This document shows, piece after piece, positions 11,093 through 24,001 of a DNA stretch of 64,000 nucleotides (position 1 is its first letter; each line of letters begins with the position of its first letter). The stretch covers positions 388,973 to 452,972 of the forward strand of contig QEOQ01000221.1 of assembly GCA_010279815.1 (NCBI GenBank), given 5' to 3'. Position numbers and translations under genes: made by a program. The notes below the pieces were generated by a model. That model made no database searches. It was not told the DNA's origin and was given only the letters and a program-made list of their open reading frames with translations. The stretch comes from Brachionus plicatilis. Its lineage: Eukaryota > Rotifera > Eurotatoria > Ploima > Brachionidae.

Positions 11093-12009
11093 AAGGTTCA
11101 CGAAATTCAAAACTTTAGTGCTATCTGAATTTCACATTTTTGACTCAAAATTCGTAACCTACGCCCTCAAAAACCTCAGGAAAAAAATTTTTTTGAAGGG
11201 AGCAAAAAAAAAATTTTCTACACCCAGGGCTCCAAAAATAGCAAACCTTTTAAAAAGTTGTTGTTCTTTAAGACTCAAAATCTCAAAGATAAAACTTAAA
11301 AATATTAAAAACTATATATATTCTGAAAGAGTATAAAATTCTCTACAAGCTAATGTAATTTAGAAAAAAAAAAAAAGGGTGTGGCGGTTTTTGTTGGCTA
11401 AAAAATGAAAAAAAGTGTCTTTTTTCTGGTTTAAATCGTATCTCCTCCGAGGGATCAATTATGACCCGATTTATTTTTTTTTTTAAAAAATCTAGACAAA
11501 ATTCTGAACAAATCTATGGTTTTAATTTTTTATTTTATTGCTTTATTTCTCTTAAAAAATCTCTTTAAATCATGTGATTTTTAACAAATTTGTCAAATTT
11601 GTATTCTTTTAATAGAATTTTTAGATTAAACTTAAGAATTCGATATTTTTAGGTGCTCAACTACTGTTTTTTTCAATTTTCCTGAAAAATATGCTTTTAG
11701 AACCTGACCGTATGTCGCACTATTATTGTAACCTCCTTAACACCGCCAATTTCGTCTAATTAATTTTATTTGAAATCTCAGAACCCAAATACTTTTCTTT
11801 TGCTTCGGCTAAAACTTCCATCATTCTTGGAAATGTCGGATTTGTTCTTGCTCAATGGTGCGACATACGGAGCCCTGGGTGTAGAAAATTTTTTTTTTGC
11901 TCCCTTCAAAAAAATTTTTTTCCTGAGGTTTTTGAGGGCGTAGGTTACGAATTTTGAGTCAAAAATGTGAAATTCAGATAGCACTAAAGTTTTGAATTTC
12001 GTGAACCTT
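11093..12009. mobile_element. Palindromic DNA element with 141-bp inverted ends
   Basis: The arms 11093-11233 and 11869-12009 are near-perfect reverse complements beginning AAGGTTCACGAAATTCAAAA. The central part on the minus strand resembles the core of the element at 55115-56422, including a CTTAACACCGCC-like word and a stretch related to GEVIKAYFSGKSK in that copy, which looks like the N-terminal helix-turn-helix of a transposase. No complete ORF remains. No convincing target duplication was found. Cassette C begins directly beyond its right end. Confidence 0.85.
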
Positions 12010-12161
12010 ATTTCAATATTTTTTTATGAAAGTTTTGGTTTAAAAGTTTTTTGGAGAATTCCACATAATTATCACATTAAATAAATCAATTATTTTCTTA
12101 AAAAATACTTTAAAAATCAAGCTCTGATCAAAATAATAATTTAAAACTTTTATAAAAAAAG

Positions 12162-12233
12162 AGGGGGCATCCGGGATTGAACCGGAGACCTCTCGATCTG
12201 CAGTCGAATGCTCTACCACTGAGCTATACCCCC
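12162..12233 (-). tRNA. tRNA-Cys (GCA)
   Basis: Identical 72-nt cloverleaf with anticodon GCA, divergent from the gene at 12394. Confidence 0.95.
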
Positions 12234-12393
12234 TTATTTTATTTCAATTTAATCAATATTCATAAATTTTTGTCTAAGGTATTTTATTTGACACAATGAA
12301 AATAATATCTACCTTTATTTGAAATATGTCACACAATGATCACCTTAAATCAATAAAATGATTTTTCATACAAAAAGACTTTCTCAATTGTAA

Positions 12394-12465
12394 GGGGGTA
12401 TAGCTCAGTGGTAGAGCATTCGACTGCAGATCGAGAGGTCTCCGGTTCAATCCCGGATGCCCCCT
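12394..12465 (+). tRNA. tRNA-Cys (GCA)
   Basis: Identical 72-nt cloverleaf with anticodon GCA, followed by CTTTTTTT. Confidence 0.95.
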
Positions 12466-13052
12466 CTTTTTTTGTTCCTTTTATTTTACATGTATTTAAA
12501 CAAACTATGAGTTTCACTAGAGTTGGTCAAGTTCAGAAAAATACAGTTCAAGTGAGCTACGCAATAAAATTTTAGAGATTTTTTGTAGTTTCTTTAGAGA
12601 TTCTATAAAAAATATTGAAGAACAAATAAAGATATTCAAAGGATTTTAGAACTGACAAAGAAAAAAATTCAATTTTTGGTGAATTTTTTAAAAATTATAG
12701 CATTTAAAAGATTACCTTAGCGCTTTAAAGGTTAAAAGAGGAAGCAGTTTTTGGACCTGATCAAATTCATAACCTTATGTTTAAAAAATTTACCTCAAAA
12801 TATTCTAAAGGCATAATTTATCTCTTTAGTTTAAGTCTAAGAGAAAGTAAAATCTCGAATGCATGGAAATCTGCTAACATTACTGATACTTAAAAAGTCA
12901 ATTTTAACACGATATGTGAAAATCGAATTCTATAGAATCTTTAAAGAAACTACAAAAAATCTGTGTAAAAACAGAGTGTTTTAAAAATTATTAAAAAAAA
13001 TTTTCTTTTAAAATAAAAAACATCGCTTAAGCTAAAAATTGAAAATGATAAA

Positions 13053-13526
13053 NNNNNNNNNNNNNNNNNNNNNNNNNNNNNNNNNNNNNNNNNNNNNNNN
13101 NNNNNNNNNNNNNNNNNNNNNNNNNNNNNNNNNNNNNNNNNNNNNNNNNNNNNNNNNNNNNNNNNNNNNNNNNNNNNNNNNNNNNNNNNNNNNNNNNNNN
13201 NNNNNNNNNNNNNNNNNNNNNNNNNNNNNNNNNNNNNNNNNNNNNNNNNNNNNNNNNNNNNNNNNNNNNNNNNNNNNNNNNNNNNNNNNNNNNNNNNNNN
13301 NNNNNNNNNNNNNNNNNNNNNNNNNNNNNNNNNNNNNNNNNNNNNNNNNNNNNNNNNNNNNNNNNNNNNNNNNNNNNNNNNNNNNNNNNNNNNNNNNNNN
13401 NNNNNNNNNNNNNNNNNNNNNNNNNNNNNNNNNNNNNNNNNNNNNNNNNNNNNNNNNNNNNNNNNNNNNNNNNNNNNNNNNNNNNNNNNNNNNNNNNNNN
13501 NNNNNNNNNNNNNNNNNNNNNNNNNN
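13053..13526. other. Assembly gap (N run)
   Basis: A continuous run of N. Sequence on the right does not resume the cassette, so the far end of copy C and its junction are missing. Confidence 1.
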
Positions 13527-13549
13527 AAAAATATTTATAAGACATGCAT

Positions 13550-16500
13550 TTACAAATACATTTTATTTAAGTTTTTCTACAAAGTAATAGAGAGATCTAA
13601 AAATAATATATTCCCACCTGATTAGGATCAGATCTTGTTGTTGGAGTAGTTTGATTTAAATTTTTTGCCGAATTGGTCATTACATAAACCGGATTACTCT
13701 CCAAATTTTCGTTGAGCTGTTTTTGCTTTACATTCTTGTCCAATTCAACTGGCAAATTGTCTAATTTTTCCCCTTAAAAAACACTTTATATCTAATGACT
13801 GTTAAATAAGTCCAAATGACTACTTTTTTTATAGCTGCCTGATCGTTTGCTCATCGCATATACTAAAAATATTAGGAGCAAGACCACAACGAGTATCAAA
13901 AAACATGCCACAGCAATAACAATTATCAGCCAAGTATCCAATCCGTCAACTAGAATTTAAAAAAGTTAATTACTTAAATTAAATTTGATTATCAGCTAAA
14001 ATTTTTCAAATAAAATAAAGAATACCCAAATGTTTAAAAAATAAAAAAATAGCATGCTTTTAAAAATAAAAAGTTCTTAAATGTGAGTTGAAGTGCTGAG
14101 AAAATAAATAAATTTATTTTTATTTGTATTCTAATATAATTACTTTCTTCTCTATTGCAAAACAAACAAAATAATTTAAATTTTATAAATCGTTAAAATT
14201 GGGTAAATTAAATTGCCTAATTTATTCTTAAAATTCTTGAATTTTTAAGGTTATTTCGTGAAAAAAATTTCCCAAAAAAATATTAATTTAAAATTTGTAA
14301 AAATCTAATTATGATAAGAAAATAATTTTTTTTAATTGTGTTAAACTTTACAGAGGCTGAACTTGGATTTAGATAATAATTAATATTAATATCGAAAATT
14401 CTATTTCCAACAGTATGGCCAATTTCTATGAATCTTTTCTTCTCCGTGAAATAAAAGCTCAACATATTGATCAAATTAACCAATTTGGATTTAAGAATAG
14501 TACTATTAAATCCTCCATGTATATAGAAAATAATTTTGGCGATACTACGCCACCCTGTCCCACTTCTACAAGTGTCTTGAAAATATCGGCATTGTGAATT
14601 TTGGAACGAAAAACAAAAACAAAAATCTTAAAATGAAATAACTTTTTTACTATGAGTCTAAAAATTGTTCTGCAAAATGTATCAGTCGACACAAACTTTT
14701 TACAACCCAAATTAAGTCTTTGTAAAAACTCTGCAAGTCTGCAAAGCACCAAATGTATTAGAAATCATTAAAATTAAATTGCAGATTTTTTGCAGAGACT
14801 TAATTTGGGTGGTACAAAGTTTGTATCGGCTGATACATTTTGAAGAACAATTTTTAGACTCATATTAAAAAAGTCATTTCATTTTAAGATTTTGTTTTTG
14901 TTTTTGGTTCCAAAATTCACAATTCCAATATTTTCAAGACACTTTTAGAAGTGGGACAGGGTGGCGTAGTATCGCCGAAATTATTTTCTATATACATGGA
15001 GGATTTAATAGTACTAGTTGAAAAAACCAATTGATGAAATCTTAGTGGTTAGCGACAAAAAATAGACCTCAAGAGACAATTGAAAATAATTGAGGAATTT
15101 GGTGCGGAAAACGGTATTAAGTTTAACCCATCCAAGTCTGTGTTTATGGTTTTAAATTAAAATATATGTAAATGCCACTAGAAATTCGCAAGAGCGCAAA
15201 TTAGACATTTGGCAAATGCCAATTACCTTAGATGGACAAAACCTAGTTAAAAGCGAAAACATGCTCTTTATTGGCTTGGAACTTGATGCAGAAGGCGCAA
15301 ATACTGCACACATATCAAAAAGGGACACAAATCATGAATATGAAACTTGATCTCTACGAGAGATTGCTGTTAATTACCTATACTTCGAAAATAATTACTT
15401 GCTGTGAATTAGATAAAAAGTTAATTTTGATAAATTGATTTCATTTTAATCAGCTTTAAAAAAAGTACAATTTGATGGTAATGACCAGTCAAGTAAATAT
15501 TTTCAATAAAAATAAATTAAAATAAGCAAAAACTAATTAATTTCAACTTATTAAGTTAATTTTTTGTAGTTTTTATCTCAAAAATTACTATTACTCTCAT
15601 ATTATTTCTTTAGCAGTAAACCAAAAGCTTTTAGCAATGCCACTGAAGTATATTCAGAAAGCTGTTGCTCCAAAAGCAAAAGCATGTCTTGTTAGGCAAT
15701 AATCAAATAAATTTTGTTTATTTCTTATATTTCGATTAATAATTTTCAACTTAAACTAAATATTTTGTAAATAAACTAATTAAATTAAATGAAAAGTAAT
15801 TATTCTCAACAATTTATTTACAACTAATTAATTTTGACTGTAAAATAACTATTTTCCAAAAAAATTAAACGTAATAGTAATTTTTGTAATTTTTGTAAGA
15901 ATGTTTTTTTTAAACTTATAAGTTTCTTAAATAAAAACAATTTTACACTCTGTTTATTTTTCTCAAGTGATTCATTTTCTTAACAATGAACCATGTTTGT
16001 GGCTAATAAATCGGTTTTTGCTCTAATAAATAAATAAATAATAAATATCAAAAATGAAATATAAATTACAAGACTGAATGAGTGGAGATAAAATTTTTTT
16101 TCTTTAATATTCTTTAAATGAAATAATAGTTACAAAATATTTTAAAAAAATTATATTTAGAATTTCATGAATAATTCGATTTAATAATAAAAATACACTT
16201 CAGTATCAAATAGACTTCCTCTTAAATGTATTTACTCTTATAAAAAAAATTATACTATCAGCAAAGTGTACAAGATTTAATTTATAAGCACTTTTTTGTA
16301 ATTGATTTTCTAAATATTGCAAAAAATTATTCAAATTCTAATTGTGTTATTTTGTTTTAATGTGAACTTTTCCCTTTTTAAAAATTAAACTCTTTAATTA
16401 CAAAATTATCTCAAATAACTTTATATCATCTTGTATACCAGACTCGTAAAATTACCAGACTCGTATTTTTGAGATTTTTTTTTACTAAAATTTTTAATTA

Positions 16501-18885
16501 ATAAACATTAAAATTTATTAAAGAATCTTAAAACCTGAAGAAGGCCATTTGGTAGAAACGCGTCGTGACAATTTAATTTTTATTCGAAAGTTTTTTAAAA
16601 TAAATATTTTTTTAAAAAACAATCGTAATTTCTAAATATTTGATTTTATGATTTTGGATTGATTAAAATAAAAATTGAAAAAAAAAAAAAACACTTTATA
16701 ATTCCCGCCTATTATTCAAATAAAAATATTTGAAAAAAAAAATAATTATATGCTTTTGCAACATACTCTAATGGAGAAGAGTAATAGAATCTTTGGATAC
16801 CCTATTGGTGACAAAGGTTTTTTTTAGAAATTTTTTAAACAAAAATCGAAGAAAATTCAAAAAGCTTTAATTTCTGAATGAACTTGGATGTAAAACAAAA
16901 TCCGCAACTCTATTAAGTTTGGTTTCTATTAGCATTTTTATCAACCAACAGTCTGATATCACTTGTACTCAATTTATTTGGAAGAAAATAATTAATTATT
17001 ACACAAAATTTAATAATTAAAAAAGTTTTTAATTTTAACAAATTTGTCAAATTTAGACTCACTTTAGTGCAAAATAAAATTTCGGAGCATATCACAAAGA
17101 ACTGTGTTCAGGGAGAACAGAGTTGCGGAAGAATGGTAAAAAATACCAAAAGAGTTGGTCAAATAAATCAAAGTAAATCAATTTGGGAATTAGTATGATA
17201 AGTTTAAGATTCTCTGTTAATAAAGTGATTGTCTCATGGTTTAACTAAGTACTCAAAGACCACCTAAAATTAAACTATTATCAAGATTAATTTAATTTAT
17301 TTATTTTATAATTGTTTAAATTTTTATGTTGCTTTAAACTCTAATTCTCTTGATCATTATTGTAAATTAATTTAACTTTCATGGAATTTAATTTAACTTT
17401 TACAATTAGCAATCATAAAATACTAGGCTTTTTTCTTTCTTTTTTCAATAAAATTAATTATTTTTTTACATCTTTGTCTATGAGACTTAAACTAAAAAAC
17501 TAAAATAAATTGACAAAATTTAGTTTTCTCAGCGCTTAAAAAAAGCAAATAATATTTTTCAGTCAAGCAAAGGAAAAAGTCCAGTACCAACTGGGGGACA
17601 TGTCGGATGACCAGTACTATTTCTAATAGAAGTTGTTTCTAAAGTTGTTTCAAAGTTCGTCGAATTACCTGTACTGGTAACATAAGTACTATTCGTACTA
17701 TTATCTTCAAATGGGGTTGTGGAAAAAGTTTCAGTTGTCAAAACTTTTTTAAAAATTTTTAATTAAAATTTTGATCAAAAGCCCCCTTTTGAAAAATTCC
17801 TAAAAAAAATATTATTAGAATCATACCTTCTGTTGACGATTTTGAATATAGCAAAAATCTAGTCTGCGATTCGTTTTTGTGCACTGAATCGGCAATTACC
17901 AAGTTGTATACGGTACAAATTATTTCAACAACGTCTTCATTAGGTCCTATTTCATATTTGTATGTATCAACTGAATCATTTTTTAGCAAAATTTTATTCA
18001 AATTATCCAATTTTGTGAATTCGTAGACTAAATTTTGTGCCGGATTAGCACAATCAATTTCACACAACAAATCAACTGATGAATCAGTATCCTGAAATAC
18101 AATGGTTTTTTGTTTGGTATTTGTTTGTGGCGGATCTAAATTTTTTTTTTTAATTTTAATTTAATTAGAAAAAATTCTATCTTACACATAATCGAAAATG
18201 TATGAGCGTAATTTTTGGGCATTAAGTTCACGACCCCCGAATAGTTGCTATCAAAGCCATAACCAAATGTGTAGCTTAAAGATTTGGCACATCTGTCCAC
18301 ATTAAGTTCAAAATCTGCCTGGAGACAGTTGAGCCACGGAATGGTGCTCTGACATTCTGTTGACTCTATCCTGGACTCGTTGAATTTCAAATATTCCATT
18401 GGCAAGGCCTCGTATCTGTACAAAAGCTGAATATTGTCATTAAAAGTCTTGATCTCCAGATTAAATTCATCGGTCGAATTGATCAGTTTATTTTGTCCCA
18501 ATACTGATAATGACCCATTCCAACTTTCCAAATCATAGGCAAATACATTAAAATTACAACTGTTCGAGTCTCTAATAGCAATAAAATTATCTAGACCAGA
18601 ATCCACAGCTTGAACAGAAATAATGTTTAGGGTGCGAAATGAACTAGTATTGTATGAATTGGGTAAGAAAGGCGTCCCATTTTCAAACAAAGTTACATTA
18701 GTTTGGTTAGATTGGCGGATCCAAACCGGAAGGTCCATTAATTCATTACACTCTAAAGTTAAACAATCAAGAGCTTTGACATAGCATATTTTTTCAGGAT
18801 CACTCTTTTCGTAAGTACACACATTACCACATCCAAAAACTTGTGGTATAAAAAAACCGATTAAAAGTGCTAAGATTTTTAACAT
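13550..18885 (-). CDS. Single-pass membrane glycoprotein with Ig-like domain
   Basis: Six exons can be joined with consistent GT..AG borders and phase: 18885-18186, 18135-17827, 17743-17588, 13949-13824, 13772-13618 and 13576-13550, giving 490 residues. The protein begins with a signal peptide (MLKILALLIGFFIPQVFG). A Cys-bearing ectodomain with many N-x-S/T sites follows, then an Ig-like segment in exon 2 (LLCEIDC ... IICTVYN), a Ser/Thr/Asn-rich stalk in exon 3, a membrane span around residues 396-418 (WLIIVIAVACFLILVVVLLL), a basic stop-transfer (MSKRSGSYKK) and a short cytoplasmic tail containing NPVYVMTN. The first five exons look firm. The tiny last exon (KNLNKMYL, stop) is the weakest. 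The intron between exons 3 and 4 is 3.6 kb and holds transposon debris. Reading through the exon 3 donor reaches a stop at 17559, which would give a secreted form. I do not recognise the family; an adhesion or receptor role is only suggested by architecture. Confidence 0.75.
14498..15016. repeat. Inverted duplication of a LINE RT fragment
   Basis: The arms 14498 to about 14735 and about 14781-15016 are reverse complements with scattered mismatches. Each arm encodes, pointing outward from the centre, the RT motif VGQGGVVSPKLFSIYMEDL. The centre has several TGCAGA words. The region lies in the 3.6 kb intron of the membrane glycoprotein gene. Confidence 0.9.
15017..15345 (+). mobile_element. LINE RT thumb-region remnant
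   Basis: It continues the right arm of the palindrome on the plus strand. Pieces such as LKIIEEFGAENGIKFNPSK and LVKSENMLFIGLELDAEG are typical of sequence after the RT active site, but the YADD-type motif itself is missing and stops occur. It is a dead fragment of a LINE different from the 60.7-64 kb one. Confidence 0.75.
16530..16580 (+). ncRNA. Hammerhead-ribozyme-like core (degenerate)
   Basis: The order CTGAAGA, a short GCC-ATTT-GGT hairpin, GAAA, then CGCGTC matches the conserved core of minimal type I hammerhead ribozymes known from Penelope-like elements (CUGANGA, stem II, GAAA, short stem III, UC cleavage site). Stem I pairs poorly here, so the copy is probably inactive. A related word, in inverse orientation and without the core, is at about 47881-47896. 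No Penelope ORF is nearby. Confidence 0.45.
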
Positions 18886-21800
18886 TTCTAAAAAATAAAA
18901 TTTTTAAATTTTATTCCATTTGTATCCAAGCTAAATTTTTGTTTAACTATCTAGAATAATTAAGATTAAATAAATCATCACGGGTTTGTATTAAAGATAG
19001 CTTTCTCAGAGTTATCTATTAATAAAAATTACTTTGAAAATAAAAAAAAAATAGTACTTAAATTAATCATTGCATAATTTTATTTTAAAAGTCATTAGAA
19101 GTTAAGCTTTGGGAACAAATGACATAAATCATTAAATTTGTGAGGCACCTGTCTGAACAACGCCAACAAAAAATTTAAAAAATAAAAAATTCTGTAAATA
19201 TTTCAAAAATGTTTTGTTAATGACGTTTGAGTGGACTTTTTTTGATGGATCATTAGCTTTAGTAAAATTATGCAATAAAAAAAGATTGTCAAGATAAAAT
19301 CGGTCTCGGACTTGCACTGAGTCACATTTGATTTTCTATTCTAATTTTTTAAATAAAACAAAAGAATAAAATTTTCGACTTATCTAGTTAATAGATAATC
19401 TTAGTTTACATTTGAAGCCTAATTTGTACATTTTTATCAATTTCTTAATCTCAATTTACAAAGCGCACTTCAATTGATTGGGACTAAAAGTCAAAATTTT
19501 GGCTAGCTTTTTTTTTTAAATAAACTATTTAAATATTAACAAAACAAAACATTTAAAGCAAAATGTTTGGCCATATTGATCTCGGTTTAAGAAAACGGAT
19601 TTATTTTGCTTGTTAATTACAACAAAGCTTAAAGCAAAAGATCATTAGTGAAAGTACTAAGACCTTTATTAGCTAGCGACCAAGTCATTTCATATTAGGC
19701 TAAATTTTTAATGAAACAAAAAAAAACTATGATTTAACTTGTAATTAAGATAAGAATGTTAGAATTTCGTTTTATCTCCGAATAGATAGTGGACTTGAGC
19801 TAATTTTATTAATGTAATAAAATTGATTGATCGGAGAAGCTTGATAAGCGATCACGGCTTAGCGGAGTCTCAATAAAAATCTGTAGCCATGTGATTGAAA
19901 ATTCTAAAGGTACAATTTTTTTGATCAAACGAAACAAATGAATTTTACTTGAAAAAAATTTGAAACAAAAAAAAGCTTATCATTAGTAAATATAAATTTT
20001 ATAATCTTGGTATTTCTAAAGTTTCTTGCATTGAGCAAAATCTTTTAAATAAATTTTAGTTAAAATTGATTTACCTACGCATAATCTCTCTCTTTTTTTT
20101 AAATTTAACTTAGTGCAGTGTAAGCGACCATCTGTTTAAAATAGAATTAAAAAGATGATATAATATTTTCATAGGATTTTACTCATAAAATAAGTGAATG
20201 ACTAAAAAATTTTTTTTAAACTTGTTCAATTAGAAAAGAAAAATGTTTTATTTTTATTCTAAGTAAATTGTATAAATCTAAATTTAAAAAAAGAAAATTA
20301 TTTTTATTAAAAAAAATTTTGAATTAATATTTTCAGTCAGATGACTTATTAAATTGATTCCGGTTTAAAAAGAAATTCAAAAACAGAGTTTAAATTGACC
20401 CGTTGACTTTATATTGTTTAGAAAGTTATTCTAAATTGAAATACAATCAATAGCATCGATTTTTTTTATTTATTTATATCTTTATAGAGTCAATTCAATC
20501 GAGCAATAAAATAAAAAAATTCATTTAAATCTTTTATTTATTTAAATAAAATAAAGCTAATATTTGCACACTTGCATAAAAATGCCATTGGTGTTTGAAT
20601 CAAATGCCATCGTCGGAATTAGGCTTTTAGAATTTTATTATTTTAGAGTAGATCTTTGCAAAGATTAAACGTTCCACTGACATGATATGAATTTTTCTCT
20701 TTTGGCTGATTCAAAATCTATTAAACTCCAAAATAGCAGTTTTTCAGAGTATGAATTTGGCTTTATATGAATAGGTCGTTCTTTAATTTAATAAAAAGAA
20801 TGGCAATTTTTTTTAGATATTTTTAGATCTTTTAAAATCTAAACTTGTCAAGTCATGTCACATTAATGCTAAAGATGAAACGTTGAGACAAAATTAGAAA
20901 ATGAATATATGAAAATTCAATTTATAAGTAAAAAGATGAGAATATTACAGACAAATTTTTTTTTGCAATTTTCTAACTTTTGATAAAAACATTTTTGTTG
21001 ATTAAAATTTTATTTAAAAATTTATGAATATTTAAGGGCTTGTAAATTTTTTCATTTTTTCTTGTATATTTTCTCTTTGATAGATCATGCTTTTTACCAA
21101 GTATAAATGAATTACCGTCCGTTTGAATCAGAATGCTGGAATGGTAAAGGTAAAAACTCTTCACACAAATGATTTTGTATTTTTCATCGATATAGTTTAA
21201 TTTGAAAAAATTTTAATATAAAGGAAAATTTACTGAAATATTTTTGATACTGACAGACGCTTTAAGATTGATAATAATCGACAAATAAATAAATCAAAAG
21301 TATTTTGAACAATATGAATATTTTTGAAACAATCTACCAAAAATTGACAGTTCCTTTTTAATTTCAGTTTTTAAAGCTATGAAGAATTTGAATTTAAATA
21401 AAAAAGAAAAAATATTTTGTAAAGCTTATAAGAAAAAACGTGAAAATGTGAAATAAATGCAATATTTAAAATTTTTTTAAATAGATAGACATTAATAATT
21501 TTTTTTCTTTCTTTTATTTTGATAAAATAACTGATCGATAACATTTAGTTACTTTCACATTTAAATTTTAAACTTGTAGATTTGGAATAAAATATCGATT
21601 AAGAAAGAAAAAATTAAATTTTTTTATACAATACTTACTAAAAATAAAAATAAAAATTTTTCTATTTATTTCCACAATATTATTTAGTATTATGGTTTTG
21701 TATCCTTACATTCTTATTCTTTTCATAAAGCATCTCTAACATGATATTATCATGGAAAAAATTAAAATAAATTAGATACTTAAAATCTTAAATAATTTTA

Positions 21801-22949
21801 TACTGAAAAATGTAAGAAAAATAAAATTTTAATTTCTTTGTTGAACAGGAGTTGCGAAATTCAAAAAAAAAATTTTTTTAAATATTTCATTTTTTAAATA
21901 AATTTTTAATAATGCTTTTAATTTAATCATTATTAATGCTTTCCTAAGGTGTTCAATTTATCTATTTTAGTCAATCATGAGCGATTTTAGTAATTTTGTA
22001 ACATGGTCTTCTAATGAATTCAATATTATTTGTTTTAGAATTACGAAATAAATCATTATTTTATTTTTTTAGCTAGAAACTAAAAAAGAAGAAATAGTAG
22101 ACAATTAATTACTAATTAATCGTGATTTTTAAGAAAAATCACTGTTTAATTGTATTAGTTAAACTTTGTTTGTTTGCAATTATTATTAAGCTTAACTCAA
22201 TTTAAAGCATAGTTTTACTACAAAAAGGTTAGCCATTAAAAAGAAAGATTTTTTTTATTTTAATTTTTAATCTGAAAGATCTCAAGCCCTGGTACAGATA
22301 AACAAAAAATAATAATAATAGATTTAAGTCAAATTTATTTAACACCAAAAGGAATGATATTTTTATAGACTTTCGGGAAATATAACCCGTCAAAACTGAT
22401 GATTTTAGTAAAGATTTTTTTTTAAATAACTAAGCTGTTAATAAAAAAAAAACATTTTATTCAAAGATAGGTCTCTAATCAAAATTTTTCTTTTAAATGA
22501 GCAAGATACTTACTATCTTATAGTCAAAATTATCTGAAAAATTTTAAATTTTTTTTGAGTATTTTTGTGGAATTGAATTTTTTTAACACTTTGAGAGAGT
22601 TAAAACTATAATAAATCTTGGAATGATGTTAATTATTTTTAAAATTAAGCAAAAAAAATGCTTTTTAGCTTAAATTTTGAATTGTTTTGTCAATAATTTC
22701 TTAATTTTTAACTCTTAATAATTTTAAGTTATTTTACCGGATTGTGAATTTTTATTCAGTCTTTCCAAAAATAACATAGATAAAGTTTTTAGGTCAATAA
22801 TTAAATTTGACAAAATGAATTTCTTAAACTTTGATGGTGAAACGACATTAAACAAAATATGCTTCACTTGATAAAAAAATAAAAATTCCTTTTTAATTTA
22901 TACAAGGAATTATTGAATATTTTAGTTTGTCTTTTGTAAAGTTATCTCT
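18886..22949. other. Intergenic AT-rich DNA
   Basis: Only short ORFs without recognisable domains or plausible splice partners are present. I see no RNA gene and no clear transposon. Promoter elements of the minus-strand membrane glycoprotein gene should lie at its left end. Confidence 0.7.
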
Positions 22950-22958
22950 ATGATCCAT

Positions 22959-23297
22959 GGGGTGTCGATCATTTCAATTCAGAAAAACTTGAATAACTTT
23001 TTTACTAAAAGAGATAAATTAGTTCTAAAAAATGCTCAATTATAAGCAAATTTGCTTAATTCAGTAAAATAAGTCTGCAAAATACTCTGCAATTTTATGC
23101 ATTTTGCACGTCATTAAAAAATATTCAAATCAATTGTGCACTTGCTTTGCAGAGTTTTTGCGGACATATATTTTCAGATTAAGCAAAGTTGCTTAAACAT
23201 TAAGCATTTTACAGAACTAAATTATTCCTTATAGTAAAAAAGTTATTCAAATTTTTCTGAATTGAAACGATCGAATTGAAATGAACTTCACAGCCCC
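22959..23297. mobile_element. MULE-type MITE, copy 1
   Basis: The 339-bp element is flanked by the 9-bp direct repeat ATGATCCAT (22950-22958 and 23298-23306). The right end reads CTTCACAGCCCC. The left end keeps GGGG but has lost part of the inverted repeat. The interior matches copy 2 (42792-43147) almost base for base. No ORF is present. A 9-bp target duplication is typical of Mutator-like transposition. Confidence 0.9.
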
Positions 23298-24001
23298 ATG
23301 ATCCATCTATATTGGAAATCTTTTATGCAATTTTAATTTGATTAAATGTAAAATTTAGCTTAAATTTTTTAAAGTAATTTTGAACTTTTAATTGCAAAAA
23401 AAATTTAAATTAACATATAGTTTGATAAAAAATAATAAATTAATTTGTAATTTTTCCTTTAACTGAGCGATTACATTAAAGATTGATTGATTCATCCTTC
23501 TCTGGCTCAACAAATTGCTCAAAATCAACTTATCTTAAGATTTATCTGCTGATTTTAGTTTTGTAAGTAAAATTTTCATTAATTTATAATTTTAATACGA
23601 TTTAGAAAAATTAATAAGAATAATATAAGTTAAGAAAATTAAGGGAAAAATTTTTTTTTAGTAATTTTTGTTAAAAAATATTAAATTGCATTTTTTTCTC
23701 CAGAATTCTTATAAAATAAAATTAATAATTATTGAAAATTTCCGATTAATCACTCGAAGATTAAATGAATCAAAATTTGATTTGGTTGAAAAAAACAAAT
23801 ACTTAAATCAATAATCGGTAAGTAAAGATATGACTCTTTGTTTGATATATTAAATTATTTGCCTTAAAATTATCTTAAAATGTTAACTTTGAAGTTTTGA
23901 AATAACTAAGATAAAAATTTATCTTTGAATTTAATAGAAAAGCCTTATAAAAACCTAAAATAAAATTCAAAATAAAAAATCACACTAAATCTTGAGTCTA
24001 A

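Larger units (their letters stand above)
12017..13052. repeat. Duplicated tRNA-Cys cassette, copy C (truncated by gap)
   Basis: Nearly identical to 1-1037. It contains the divergent tRNA pair and the same LINE remnant (about 12640-12900). The match runs right up to the N run at 13053, inside the left arm of the hairpin seen complete at 961-1186. Confidence 0.95.

Noticed and set aside
11093..12009. 9-bp target duplication next to this element
   Set aside because: The flanks TTATATTTT and ATTTCAATA do not match.
19132..19317. 61-residue minus-strand ORF upstream of the membrane glycoprotein
   Set aside because: It has no leader or domain, and no good junction to 18885 was found.
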